A DNA stretch of 9,422 nucleotides from an uncultured Corynebacterium sp. (GCA_915275065.1 CAJZGD010000094.1:1-9422); one strand, 5' to 3'; shown: positions 1 to 5,907, counted from the stretch's first letter. Notes: generated by a model from the letters alone, not told the origin. Made by a program: numbers and translations.

Positions 1-190
1 CCGCGGCTTACCACAGGCATGTGGTGGGTGTGATGGCCGCTGCTGGGTCGCTCGGGTGTGGTTGCCGCGTTTTCATGCCGCTCCCCCGCTGATTGTGCAG
101 TAAAACACCCATTAATCAGATTAGCTGCCTGTTAGTTGACGGTATTATTTAAGGTGTTTTGTTCAGCATCCGTTGTGAGGGAGCAGTCTC
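1..190. other. Leader / intergenic region upstream of the beta-helix gene
   Basis: No gene could be supported here. On the + strand two frames stay open from the left edge, to a TAA at 101-103 and a TGA at 90-92, so the tail of an upstream gene is possible but not recognisable. A 22-codon minus-strand reading frame (76 to 8) follows a purine-rich stretch but resembles nothing known. A short dyad CCACA/TGTGG lies at 11-24. Further right are an exact inverted repeat (arms 102-109 and 153-160), a small palindrome TAATC-A-GATTA (113-123), and a TATTAT box at 143-148. The last 90 bases therefore look like regulatory DNA for the gene starting at 191. Confidence 0.5.
121..148 (+). promoter_or_regulatory. 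Weak candidate promoter of the beta-helix gene
   Basis: TATTAT at 143-148 differs from the -10 consensus at one base. A poor -35-like TTAGCT (121-126) lies 16 bases upstream. Transcription would start near 155, giving a leader of about 36 bases. That leader contains the ribosome binding site GAGGGAG (177-183), about 7 bases before the GTG start. The alternative TTGACG at 136-141 has no convincing -10 at the right distance. The assignment is inferred from motifs only. Confidence 0.35.
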
Positions 191-808
191 GTGGCTAAGC
201 ATTTCGAATTTACTGGTGATGAGCGCGTGTTTGAGGGGGTGACGGTGCACCGAATTCGCGCGCTTGTTGATCTGCCGGAGCTTAATGTTGTAGCTGGTGA
301 TGTTGGGGGCTGGGTGGAGTCGGAGGATAATCTGGCCGAGTCTGCCTGGGTCATGGATGAGGCTGTGGTGTATCAGGATGCGCGGGTCATGGATTCTGCG
401 GTGGTTTCGGGCAGTGCGGTAGTTTCGGGGCAGGCCAAGGTGTCCGGTTCGGTGATGGTGACCGATAATGCCCAGGTGACAGATGGAGCGAAGGTTTCGG
501 GCAGTGCGGTAGTTTCGGGGCAGTCGCAGGTGCGGGGGAAGGCGAAGGTGAATGGTTCGGTGACGATCACGGATAACGCGCAGGTGCGTGATGATGTGGA
601 GATTAGCGGCAAGGTGAAGTTTTTGGGGAATGCGCAGGTGTTTGGTTCGGCGTTGATTTCGGGTTCGTGTCGTATTGAGGATGATGCGCAGGTGTTTGAG
701 CATGCGGAGTTGTATGGCCGGGTGCGGGTAAAGGATCGGGCGCAGGTGCACGGGAGTGCGGTGGTGTATGGCAAGGTGAAGATTAAGGGGAAGTCGAACG
801 TGCACTGA
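191..808 (+). CDS. Phage-like left-handed beta-helix protein (hexapeptide repeats)
   Basis: A 205-residue protein starting at GTG 191, preceded by GAGGGAG at good spacing. Residues 1-46 form a non-repetitive cap containing VTVHRIRAL and GDVGGWVES, a pairing I associate with proteins of phages and prophages (YdcK-like family, recalled, not searched). From residue 47 to 202 the chain is 26 consecutive hexads of the form x-V-x-G/D-x-A with no interruption. At three hexads per turn this predicts about 8.7 coils of a left-handed beta-helix. Hexapeptide acyltransferases usually carry loops that bring in a catalytic histidine; none is seen, so a structural or binding role is more likely than enzymatic activity. 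There is no signal peptide or membrane segment, so it is probably cytoplasmic. It stands alone and converges on the tetR gene ending at 841. Function unknown. Confidence 0.85.
   Translation: MAKHFEFTGDERVFEGVTVHRIRALVDLPELNVVAGDVGGWVESEDNLAESAWVMDEAVVYQDARVMDSAVVSGSAVVSGQAKVSGSVMVTDNAQVTDGAKVSGSAVVSGQSQVRGKAKVNGSVTITDNAQVRDDVEISGKVKFLGNAQVFGSALISGSCRIEDDAQVFEHAELYGRVRVKDRAQVHGSAVVYGKVKIKGKSNVH
329..796 (+). repeat. Tandem 18-bp (hexapeptide) coding repeats with longer internal duplications
   Basis: Twenty-six degenerate 18-bp units encode the beta-helix. Two longer copies lie on top. A 31-bp stretch at 403-433 recurs exactly at 493-523 (offset 90 bp, five hexads). The segment starting at 437 recurs in diverged form at 545 (offset 108 bp, six hexads or two full coils), encoding SGSV-xx-TDNAQV and NGSV-xx-TDNAQV. 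The near-identical DNA suggests recent unit duplication or conversion. Confidence 0.85.
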
Positions 809-840
809 TTTGTTGCTTGTCGACGCCCTCTTGGGTGGGG

Positions 841-1416
841 TTAGGTCAGGTCGCCGTCGATGTAGCGTTGGAGGGTGGGGCCTACCGTTTTGACGAGGGT
901 TTCGGTATCGAGGCTGGCTATGGGTTCCATGCCGATGAGGTATCGGGTGGTGGCCACACCGGAGATTTGGCTGATGAGGAGGGCGATGCGGGTTTCCCGG
1001 TGGGGGTCGTCTGGGTCCAGGATGTACTCTGAGAGCGGCAGGATGGCGTCGGAGATGATGGACCAGGTGGCGGTGGCGTTGCTGGCGATGGCGTGCCGGA
1101 GGGCGGCGAGGTAGGATTGGCCCGCCGGCGAGGTCCAGAGGATTTCAGCGTAGCGGATGATGCTTTCCCCTAGTTGTTCCCGGGGGGTGGTGGTGAGCAT
1201 GGTGGTTACTTCGTCCATGTTGATGGTGTAGGTAACAACGGCGTAGAAGAGTTTTTCTTTGCCTCCGAAGTAGTGGTTGATGAGTGCCGCGTCCACGCCG
1301 GCGGCGGCAGCTATTTTTCTGACGCTTACTCGGTCGTAGGCGGCGGCGGCGAAGAGTTCCCGCGCAGCTCGGATGATTCGGGCCCGGGTTTGGTCGCCTT
1401 TGCTTGTTTTCGCCAT
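841..1416 (-). CDS. TetR-family repressor (last gene of the ABC exporter operon)
   Basis: A 191-residue TetR-family regulator. The N-terminal DNA-binding domain runs from residue 9 to about 56, with the helix-turn-helix near residues 30-50: SVRKIAAAAGVDAALINHYF followed by GGKEKLF, the typical end of the TetR HTH. The rest is a helical ligand-binding and dimerisation domain, unique to each TetR subfamily, so the inducer cannot be read. It starts 10 bases after the permease stop codon on the same strand and is probably co-transcribed with the exporter it controls. A perfect palindrome (1420-1434) lies just before its ATG. There is no strong ribosome binding site, only GGGG immediately before the start, so translation may be coupled to the permease. 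Likely role: ligand-released repression of the transporter operon, with autoregulation. Confidence 0.85.
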   Translation of the reverse strand: MAKTSKGDQTRARIIRAARELFAAAAYDRVSVRKIAAAAGVDAALINHYFGGKEKLFYAVVTYTINMDEVTTMLTTTPREQLGESIIRYAEILWTSPAGQSYLAALRHAIASNATATWSIISDAILPLSEYILDPDDPHRETRIALLISQISGVATTRYLIGMEPIASLDTETLVKTVGPTLQRYIDGDLT

Positions 1417-1419
1417 ACC

Positions 1420-1434
1420 CCAAGTATTACTTGG
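1420..1434. promoter_or_regulatory. Perfect 15-bp palindrome at the permease/tetR junction (candidate internal operator)
   Basis: CCAAGTA-T-TACTTGG is a perfect inverted repeat (7+1+7). It spans the permease stop codon (1427-1429) and ends 3 bases before the tetR start codon. It could be a TetR operator inside the operon. In RNA it could form a 5-bp stem with a 5-base loop next to the tetR start. The arms do not match the larger palindrome at 2898-2917, so binding by the same repressor is uncertain. Confidence 0.45.
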
Positions 1435-2158
1435 TGGTCCGCCGCATCGTCAATGAGGACACGTATAGGGCCGCAATGATGAGGATGATGAGCCCGCCGA
1501 TGTGGCGCCACGCGCTGGCGTCGAGGGTGTCGGTGGTGGTAATGGTGCGGACTACTTCGACTGCCCAGGTCATGGGGAGGATTCGGGCGATGGTTTCGAG
1601 GATGTTGGGCATCATTTCGAGGGGGATGAAGAGGCCGCAGAGCAGGAGTTGGGGGGCGATGAAGACGGGCATGAATTGGACGGCCTGGAATTCGGAGCGG
1701 GCGAGGGCGCTGGCGAAGAGGCCAAGGGATACGCCGAGGAAGGCGTCGAGAAGCGCGATCACCAGCAGCATGGGCCAGGGGCCGGCAATGTCAACGTTGA
1801 AGGGGCCGAGCACCATGAGGCAGAGGATGCTGGCTTGGATGAGCCCGAGCACGCCGAAGACGATGGCGTAGGACACCATGAGGTTGATGGTGTTGATGGG
1901 GGTGGTGAGGATGCGTTCGAGGGTGCCGGTGGTGCGTTCGCGGAGCATGGCAACTGAGGTGATGAGGAACATCATGGTCAGTGGCAGTATGGCGAGCATG
2001 GTGGGGCCGATGCGGTCGAAGGGGGATGCTGGTACTTCGTGGAATTCGTAGTAGAGCAGGCTCAGTAGGACGACCGGGACGATGAGGATGAGGGCGATGG
2101 TGCGTTTGTCTGCTTTGAGTTGTTGGGCGATTCGGATGGTGGTGGCGAAATATTTCAT
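1427..2158 (-). CDS. ABC-2 type exporter permease
   Basis: A 243-residue integral membrane protein. A short cytoplasmic N-terminus is followed by six predicted membrane segments near residues 21-38, 51-71, 93-118, 128-151, 162-180 and 219-236. Between the second and third is RERTTGTLERILTTPI (73-88), the hallmark cytoplasmic motif of ABC-2 drug-type permeases (DrrB/YadH-like). The start at 2158 is chosen because the frame further upstream reads as Arg/His/Pro-rich nonsense overlapping the ATPase gene. GGGG lies a few bases upstream, and the ATPase stop codon is 11 bases away. With the ATPase (2170-2886) it should form a four-subunit exporter of two permease and two ATPase chains. The substrate cannot be told from sequence; the neighbouring TetR gene suggests a toxic small molecule or lipid. 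Confidence 0.88.
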   Translation of the reverse strand: MKYFATTIRIAQQLKADKRTIALILIVPVVLLSLLYYEFHEVPASPFDRIGPTMLAILPLTMMFLITSVAMLRERTTGTLERILTTPINTINLMVSYAIVFGVLGLIQASILCLMVLGPFNVDIAGPWPMLLVIALLDAFLGVSLGLFASALARSEFQAVQFMPVFIAPQLLLCGLFIPLEMMPNILETIARILPMTWAVEVVRTITTTDTLDASAWRHIGGLIILIIAALYVSSLTMRRTTK

Positions 2159-2169
2159 GATGACCCCAG

Positions 2170-2886
2170 TTATGAATTGTTCGCAATGTAAGCGAGGAAG
2201 GCGGCTTCCGGGTTGGTGGTGTGGGTTTCTTGTTGGATTGTGTCGATGGGTGCGTGGGCGAGGATGCGGCCGCGGCGCATGAGGATCACGTTGTCGCAGT
2301 GGTTGGCTTCGTCGAGGACGTGGCTGGAGACCATGATGGTGATGCCGGTGTCGGCGAGTTGGCGGAATACTTCCCATAGGGATTTGCGGGTGACGGGGTC
2401 GAGGCCGACGGTGGGTTCGTCGAGGATGAGTACTTGTGGGTGGGCGACGAGGGCGCAGGCGAGGCTCACGCGGCTGGCTTGGCCGCCGGATAGGTTTTCT
2501 ACCAGGGTGGTGCGGTAGTCGGCAAGGCCCACGGTTTCGAGCACGTTGTCGTAGTCGGTGGCGCCGTAGAGTCGGGCGAAGTAGGTGATGTTGGCCATGA
2601 CGGTGAGGTCACGGTAGATGCTGAGGTTTTGGGTGGCGTAGGCGACGGTGGTGCGTAGTTGTGCGCTACCGGCGGGTTGCCCCAGGATGGTGATGGTGCC
2701 GCTGGTGATGCGTTGACTGCCCACGATGGCGCGGATGAGGGTGGTTTTGCCGCACCCGGAAGGGCCGAGCAGCCCGGTAATGCTGCCTTTGTCGAGGGTG
2801 AAGGTAAGTCCGTGAAGGATGTGGTTTTTAGCGCGGGTGATATGGAGGTCGGTGACTTCCACCGCGGCGGTGGTTCGTGCACTCAT
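2170..2886 (-). CDS. ABC exporter ATP-binding protein
   Basis: A 238-residue nucleotide-binding subunit with all motifs intact: Walker A GPSGCGKT (41-48), Q-loop Gln86, signature LSGGQ (132-136), Walker B VLILDE (152-157), D-loop GLD (161-163), and switch His189 in SSHV. Its layout matches the CcmA/DrrA-type ATPases that pair with ABC-2 permeases. An upstream in-frame ATG at 2943 would add 19 residues that read through the operator and promoter. The ATG at 2886 is preferred because the alignable domain begins right after it and a -10 box sits 6 bases upstream, suggesting leaderless mRNA. It is the first gene of the operon ATPase-permease-TetR and powers export by ATP hydrolysis at the inner face of the membrane. 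Confidence 0.9.
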   Translation of the reverse strand: MSARTTAAVEVTDLHITRAKNHILHGLTFTLDKGSITGLLGPSGCGKTTLIRAIVGSQRITSGTITILGQPAGSAQLRTTVAYATQNLSIYRDLTVMANITYFARLYGATDYDNVLETVGLADYRTTLVENLSGGQASRVSLACALVAHPQVLILDEPTVGLDPVTRKSLWEVFRQLADTGITIMVSSHVLDEANHCDNVILMRRGRILAHAPIDTIQQETHTTNPEAAFLAYIANNS

Positions 2887-2892
2887 ACCACC

Positions 2893-2922
2893 ACCATAAT
2901 TCAACAAGTGTTGAATTTGCAA
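2893..2922 (-). promoter_or_regulatory. Leaderless promoter with a perfect palindromic operator in its spacer
   Basis: Read on the minus strand: -35 TTGCAA (2922-2917), an 18-base spacer, -10 TATGGT (2898-2893), then 6 bases to the ATG at 2886, so the transcript would begin at or next to the start codon. The spacer is filled by a perfect palindrome AATTCAACA-AG-TGTTGAATT (2898-2917, + strand reading, 9+2+9). A repressor bound there would block RNA polymerase directly. The co-transcribed TetR protein (841-1416) is the obvious candidate. The palindrome is directly visible; the promoter and repressor assignments are inferred. Confidence 0.6.
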
Positions 2923-2929
2923 GGGTCGT

Positions 2930-2968
2930 AAATAAAATAACATGGTGATAGGAAAGAAGTCACCATGT
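2930..2968 (-). terminator. Rho-independent terminator of the flavoprotein gene
   Basis: A perfect hairpin with 9-bp arms ACATGGTGA / TCACCATGT (2940-2948 and 2960-2968) and an 11-base loop. On the minus strand it is followed by the T-rich run TATTTTATTT. It lies 17 bases after the stop codon of the gene at 2985-3845. It separates that transcript from the ABC operon promoter, which begins a few bases further on. Confidence 0.8.
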
Positions 2969-2984
2969 CACTCAGCATTCTTGC

Positions 2985-3845
2985 CTAGATTTCTAAGTCG
3001 AAATCATCAGCAAGCTCTAGGTTAAGTCCCGAATCTATTCGCTGCTTCACTGCTCGAAGCCGGGCAATGTCCAATAAGGTATGAGAAGTTCCCCGTTTCC
3101 AGTATCCAAAGATTCGCAACGCCGACCGAGCAACTCCGCATTCTGCCTTGCAGTAATTTCGCAGCATGCGCATCTGATCTCGTTCCCCCGCCGCCCACAC
3201 AGTCGTAGTCGAAGTAATATTTAACTCCCGGCAAGCGTCTACTACATCCTTTGATGTTTCCAGATACACCATATCCGCCAATCCATGACAATCCGCTAAA
3301 TAGGTTCGGGCATCTTCCATCGGGGCAGTGATCACCACGGTTGGCGGGATTGGCATTGGCTGATTCTTCATGATGTTTCGCACTGCGGGCAGCGCCGAAG
3401 CATCGGCAAACATATAATTCTTTACCCCAGGTTGAAGAATTTGATGTTGACGAGGTCCCTTCACCACCATGCGGTCCCCCGGCTGAGCACTGGCTAACCA
3501 TCGCATCATGGGAGAGTCAGCATCATGACGAACCGCATCAATAGTAATGTCATAACCATCGCCCATCTCAGCCACCGTATACACCCGGGAAGAGGTGTCC
3601 ATATCAGAAATAGCGTCATTACCGATGGGGACCTCTAACCGCAAGGTAGTATTAGGCTTCCGCCACGCATCCGCATGACGAAACCCCTCCAATTGCCCTC
3701 GAATTCGCATAAAGGTCGAGCTCAGCACCTGGATGGTATCAACAACCAATTCCCCCTCCTCCAGACCAGTGACATGCTCGGGCCGGTCAAGCACCTGAGC
3801 CATACGAGTAAATTCTGTGGCAGACATTTTTTGCGAATCACCCAT
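2985..3845 (-). CDS. Siderophore-interacting protein (SIP) family FAD-binding reductase-like protein
   Basis: A 286-residue protein. SIP-family marks: the flavin-binding motif RVYT (87-90), SPMMRWLASAQPGD (111-124), KGP (129-131), a segment ADASALPAVRNIM (147-159) where the dinucleotide-binding GDETALPA is usual, AAGE (218-221), and the C-terminal GYWKRG (247-252) typical of SIPs. Family members bind FAD and reduce ferric siderophores in the cytoplasm using NAD(P)H or ferredoxin. The start at 3845 is chosen because AAAGGA lies 9 bases upstream; an in-frame GTG at 3896 would place that site inside the gene. It is transcribed alone, terminates at 2930-2968, and is divergent from a TetR gene sharing a dyad. 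Oddities: loss of GDE in the dinucleotide segment, and about 34 residues after GYWKRG. No DtxR-type iron box was recognised upstream, so control by the TetR neighbour is more likely than classical iron control. Confidence 0.82.
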   Translation of the reverse strand: MGDSQKMSATEFTRMAQVLDRPEHVTGLEEGELVVDTIQVLSSTFMRIRGQLEGFRHADAWRKPNTTLRLEVPIGNDAISDMDTSSRVYTVAEMGDGYDITIDAVRHDADSPMMRWLASAQPGDRMVVKGPRQHQILQPGVKNYMFADASALPAVRNIMKNQPMPIPPTVVITAPMEDARTYLADCHGLADMVYLETSKDVVDACRELNITSTTTVWAAGERDQMRMLRNYCKAECGVARSALRIFGYWKRGTSHTLLDIARLRAVKQRIDSGLNLELADDFDLEI

Positions 3846-3883
3846 AATATTCAATCCTTTCCATGATTCACGAAATATTCTAC

Positions 3884-3906
3884 TTTTGTTAGACACTATA
3901 ACAAAA
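3884..3906. promoter_or_regulatory. Shared operator and divergent promoters between the SIP gene and tetR
   Basis: A perfect dyad TTTTGTTA-GACACTA-TAACAAAA (8-bp arms, 7-base spacer) lies in the 103-bp divergent intergenic region. A good -10 for the minus-strand gene, TATAGT (3900-3895), and a -10-like TATAAC for the plus-strand gene (3897-3902) both fall inside it. No convincing -35 was found for either. The SIP leader would be about 43 bases with AAAGGA. The tetR gene has no clear ribosome binding site; CACAAT at 3937-3942 is 6 bases before its ATG and could give a leaderless transcript. The likely ligand of the dyad is the TetR protein encoded at 3949-4575. Confidence 0.6.
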
Positions 3907-3948
3907 ATGGCTGCGGCATGGCACTAAGTTCTATGTCACAATCGAATC

Positions 3949-4575
3949 ATGTCCCCAAAACCACACGGCAGACCCCGCAGCATCACCATAGACAGCATTC
4001 TAGAAGCCGGACGCATCATCACTCTTGATCGCCTGACCATTCGCGGCCTGGCCGAGCAATTAAACGTCAGTGAAATGTCCATTTACCGGCATGTCCATAA
4101 TCTACACACCGCGAAATCTCTAGTTGCCCAACACATTATTGCCCAAGAATCCCTCCCCAGTCCCCACTACCCCAATCCCGAAGATTCCCTTATTGACATG
4201 TCCTGCGCCCTCCGGCGCTTTGTGCTTAATAATCCCGGAATTGGCATATTCCTCACCCAATTAACCCCTCAACACACAATAGCATTGCAGGCAATTGAAA
4301 AAACTCAGGCTGATTATGCCGCCGCATATGGATGGCAACCACATCATGCCAGTATTATCCTATCAGTCGTCGCTGAACACGCCGTGGCCCTCACTCACCT
4401 GAATCCGCTCAGCCACCAGGAAACCGGCCTAGCCCATCACAGTGAACTCCCAACCAACATCCCCACCATTATTTCGGGCGCCCGTAGCACAGAAACCTGG
4501 AGTTCTCATGATTATTTCATCTGGTCTATGCGGGCCACCATCCGCGGTGCACTTGACCTACTTGGGCTACTATAG
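3949..4575 (+). CDS. TetR-family regulator divergent from the SIP-like gene
   Basis: A 208-residue TetR-type regulator. The helix-turn-helix is at residues 29-50: LTIRGLAEQLNVSEMSIYRH followed by VHN, resembling the tetracycline-repressor class. The basic start SPKPHGRPR is typical for the family. The remainder is a helical, His- and Leu-rich effector domain (HHASIILSVVAEHAVALTHL), ligand unknown. It is transcribed away from the flavoprotein gene and shares the dyad at 3884-3906, an arrangement usual for a local repressor controlling itself and its divergent neighbour. It ends 15 bases before the convergent coaD stop, with no hairpin terminator visible in that gap. Codons are C- and A-rich on its own strand, continuing the composition of the surrounding + strand. 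Confidence 0.83.
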   Translation: MSPKPHGRPRSITIDSILEAGRIITLDRLTIRGLAEQLNVSEMSIYRHVHNLHTAKSLVAQHIIAQESLPSPHYPNPEDSLIDMSCALRRFVLNNPGIGIFLTQLTPQHTIALQAIEKTQADYAAAYGWQPHHASIILSVVAEHAVALTHLNPLSHQETGLAHHSELPTNIPTIISGARSTETWSSHDYFIWSMRATIRGALDLLGLL

Positions 4576-4590
4576 ACGTCGAAAAGCACA

Positions 4591-5070
4591 CTAACTATAT
4601 TTCTGTTTAATCGCCTCCTCCACATCGGGGGGCAGCACATCACGAATATCGCCGCCGTATTTAATGACCTCTTTACACAGCGTGGACGACACGTGGCCGT
4701 ATTTCGGATTGGTCATGAAAAACATGGTGTCCACCCCCGACAGGTTGCGATTCATCTGCGCCATCGGCACCTCATACTCATAGTCCAGCGCCGACCGCAG
4801 CCCCTTGACGATCACCCCAATATCATGCTTGGTGGTGTAATCCACCAGCAGGCCACCCCACCAATCCACCGTCACATTGGGCAAATCGGCCACCGCTTTT
4901 TCCGCCAATTCCACCCGCTCGGAAATGCTAAACAGCCCGGATGGCTTATTCGGATTCCCCGTCACCAACACCACCATCTCATCAAACTGACGCGCTGCCC
5001 GGCGGAAAATATCGACATGCCCCATCGTGATCGGATCGAACGACCCCGGGCACACGGCACGATGAATCAT
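4591..5070 (-). CDS. coaD: Phosphopantetheine adenylyltransferase
   Basis: A 159-residue protein of normal CoaD length. It transfers AMP from ATP to 4'-phosphopantetheine to give dephospho-CoA, the penultimate step of coenzyme A synthesis, in the cytoplasm. Visible motifs: CPGSFDPITMGH (7-18) with the nucleotidyltransferase GH, Lys42, KGLR (89-92), YEYEVPMAQMN (97-107), and the ATP-contacting SST-x-x-K (128-133). The ATG at 5070 has AGGAG at 6-base spacing. It starts 3 bases after the rsmD stop codon and is the last gene of the cluster, converging on the tetR gene. The rsmD-coaD pairing is widespread in bacteria and supports both calls. Confidence 0.97.
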   Translation of the reverse strand: MIHRAVCPGSFDPITMGHVDIFRRAARQFDEMVVLVTGNPNKPSGLFSISERVELAEKAVADLPNVTVDWWGGLLVDYTTKHDIGVIVKGLRSALDYEYEVPMAQMNRNLSGVDTMFFMTNPKYGHVSSTLCKEVIKYGGDIRDVLPPDVEEAIKQKYS

Positions 5071-5073
5071 CGG

Positions 5074-5661
5074 TTACTCCTCTCCCCCATCATCAGCCGA
5101 AAACACCGCCATGTCCATGCGCGCAATACCAAACGTGCGCTTTTTCAGCTTCTGCGGCGTCGGCGTATACCCAGCCGGCCACTCGGTGTGCGGCGAATCC
5201 CGATGCCGCTCCACCACCACCGCGGCCCCATCGACCAGCAACGGCCGCAATGCCTCAAGCATCTCCACCACCGTCTCCGGGGCCAGATCGTAAGGCGGAT
5301 CCGCCAACACCATATCGAAATGCTTCCGGGGCGCCTGCGCCACATACGCCGACGCCGCCATCTGCATCACCTGCACATTCGGGTGCCCCACCACCTCGGC
5401 GTTCCGCCGAATCACCGCACACGTGTGCGGATCCGACTCCACCAGCACCACCTCGGCAGCCCCCCGGGAGGCCGCCTCTAACCCCAACGCCCCCGAACCA
5501 GCGAACAAATCCAACACCACAGCGTCCTGAAACCCAAACCGCACCTGCAGCGACGAAAACAGCCCCTCCTTCGCCCGATCCGACGTCGGGCGGGTCCCCT
5601 CCGACGGCACCTGCAGCTTCCTGCCCCGGGCCTCACCGGAAATAATGCGCGTCATCCCCAT
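5074..5661 (-). CDS. rsmD: 16S rRNA (guanine(966)-N(2))-methyltransferase RsmD
   Basis: A 195-residue SAM-dependent methyltransferase that modifies G966 of 16S rRNA in the small ribosomal subunit. Family marks: RIISGEARGRKL (5-16), TRPTSDRAKEGLFS (23-36), the SAM-binding motif DLFAGSGALGLEA (51-63), and the catalytic motif DPPY (121-124). The ATG at 5661 abuts the stop codon of the biotinyl gene (TAA then ATG), with GAGGGG 6 bases upstream. A second ATG two codons later is possible but has poorer spacing. Its codons favour G-ending forms, giving a G-rich coding strand, in clear contrast to recG upstream in the same direction. Confidence 0.95.
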   Translation of the reverse strand: MGMTRIISGEARGRKLQVPSEGTRPTSDRAKEGLFSSLQVRFGFQDAVVLDLFAGSGALGLEAASRGAAEVVLVESDPHTCAVIRRNAEVVGHPNVQVMQMAASAYVAQAPRKHFDMVLADPPYDLAPETVVEMLEALRPLLVDGAAVVVERHRDSPHTEWPAGYTPTPQKLKKRTFGIARMDMAVFSADDGGEE

Positions 5662-5907
5662 TTACTTCCCCTCCCCCACCAGCGTCGCCGGTTCCGAACT
5701 ATCCGCAAGCTCCACCAAAGGTTGGCCGCCCACCACATCGCCGAAATCGGCGACACTCAACTCCGCCACCACGCCCGGCCCCGGCGCGATCACGGCAGCT
5801 TCGAGTTTGGTGGCTTCGACGCTTGCGAGTTTTTGTCCGGTGGTAATAACGTCACCGGCTGCGACATGGTAGTGCACAATGCCGGCGAAGGGGGCATAGA
5901 TTTTCAT
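5662..5907 (-). CDS. Stand-alone biotin/lipoyl-attachment domain protein (BCCP-like)
   Basis: An 81-residue protein that is almost entirely one biotinyl/lipoyl domain: KIYAPFAGIVHYHV (2-15), GDVITTGQKLA (19-29), the modification hairpin VEATKLEA (30-37) with the acceptor candidate Lys34, then IAPGPGVVAEL (40-50) and GDVVGGQPLVEL (57-67). Known biotinyl hairpins read AMKM or AMKL; here the residue before lysine is Thr, so biotinylation is not assured. The start at 5907 is the first residue of the domain; further upstream the frame overlaps recG and reads as non-protein. It lies 43 bases after recG and touches rsmD. No biotin carboxylase or carboxyltransferase is nearby, so its enzyme partner is unknown. 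In Mycobacterium tuberculosis the pyruvate carboxylase gene (pca) sits just upstream of the rsmD homologue (recalled), so this could be a remnant or derived biotinyl domain. Confidence 0.85.
   Translation of the reverse strand: MKIYAPFAGIVHYHVAAGDVITTGQKLASVEATKLEAAVIAPGPGVVAELSVADFGDVVGGQPLVELADSSEPATLVGEGK

Noticed and set aside
8..76. A 22-codon minus-strand reading frame after a purine-rich stretch
   Set aside because: Too short and without any recognisable feature; it could be chance.
149..805. A 218-codon minus-strand frame opposite the beta-helix gene
   Set aside because: Its repetitive His/Leu/Arg text is the mirror of the 18-bp hexapeptide repeats. The + strand gene has a start, ribosome binding site and recognisable family pattern.
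809..840. Possible bidirectional terminator between the convergent beta-helix and tetR genes
   Set aside because: Only a 5-bp stem with one G-U pair (CGCCC-TCTT-GGGTG) and no T-run on either strand.
2159..2377. Extension of the permease to an upstream ATG at 2377
   Set aside because: The extra 73 residues overlap the ATPase gene and are Arg/His/Pro-rich shadow sequence. MKYF at 2158 begins a normal ABC-2 permease.
3846..3948. Possible DtxR iron box upstream of the SIP-like gene
   Set aside because: The only symmetric site, TTTTGTTA-N7-TAACAAAA, does not match the TTAGGTTAGCCTAACCTAA-type consensus well enough.
4693..5481. A 262-codon + strand frame across coaD and rsmD
   Set aside because: It lies antisense to two certain genes, is His/Arg/Pro-rich, and has no family resemblance.
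2985..5800. Idea that the C-rich block on the + strand is an inverted segment
   Set aside because: coaD and rsmD keep the orientation relative to recG expected of this conserved cluster, and no inverted repeats were found at the edges. Local codon or mutational bias fits better.
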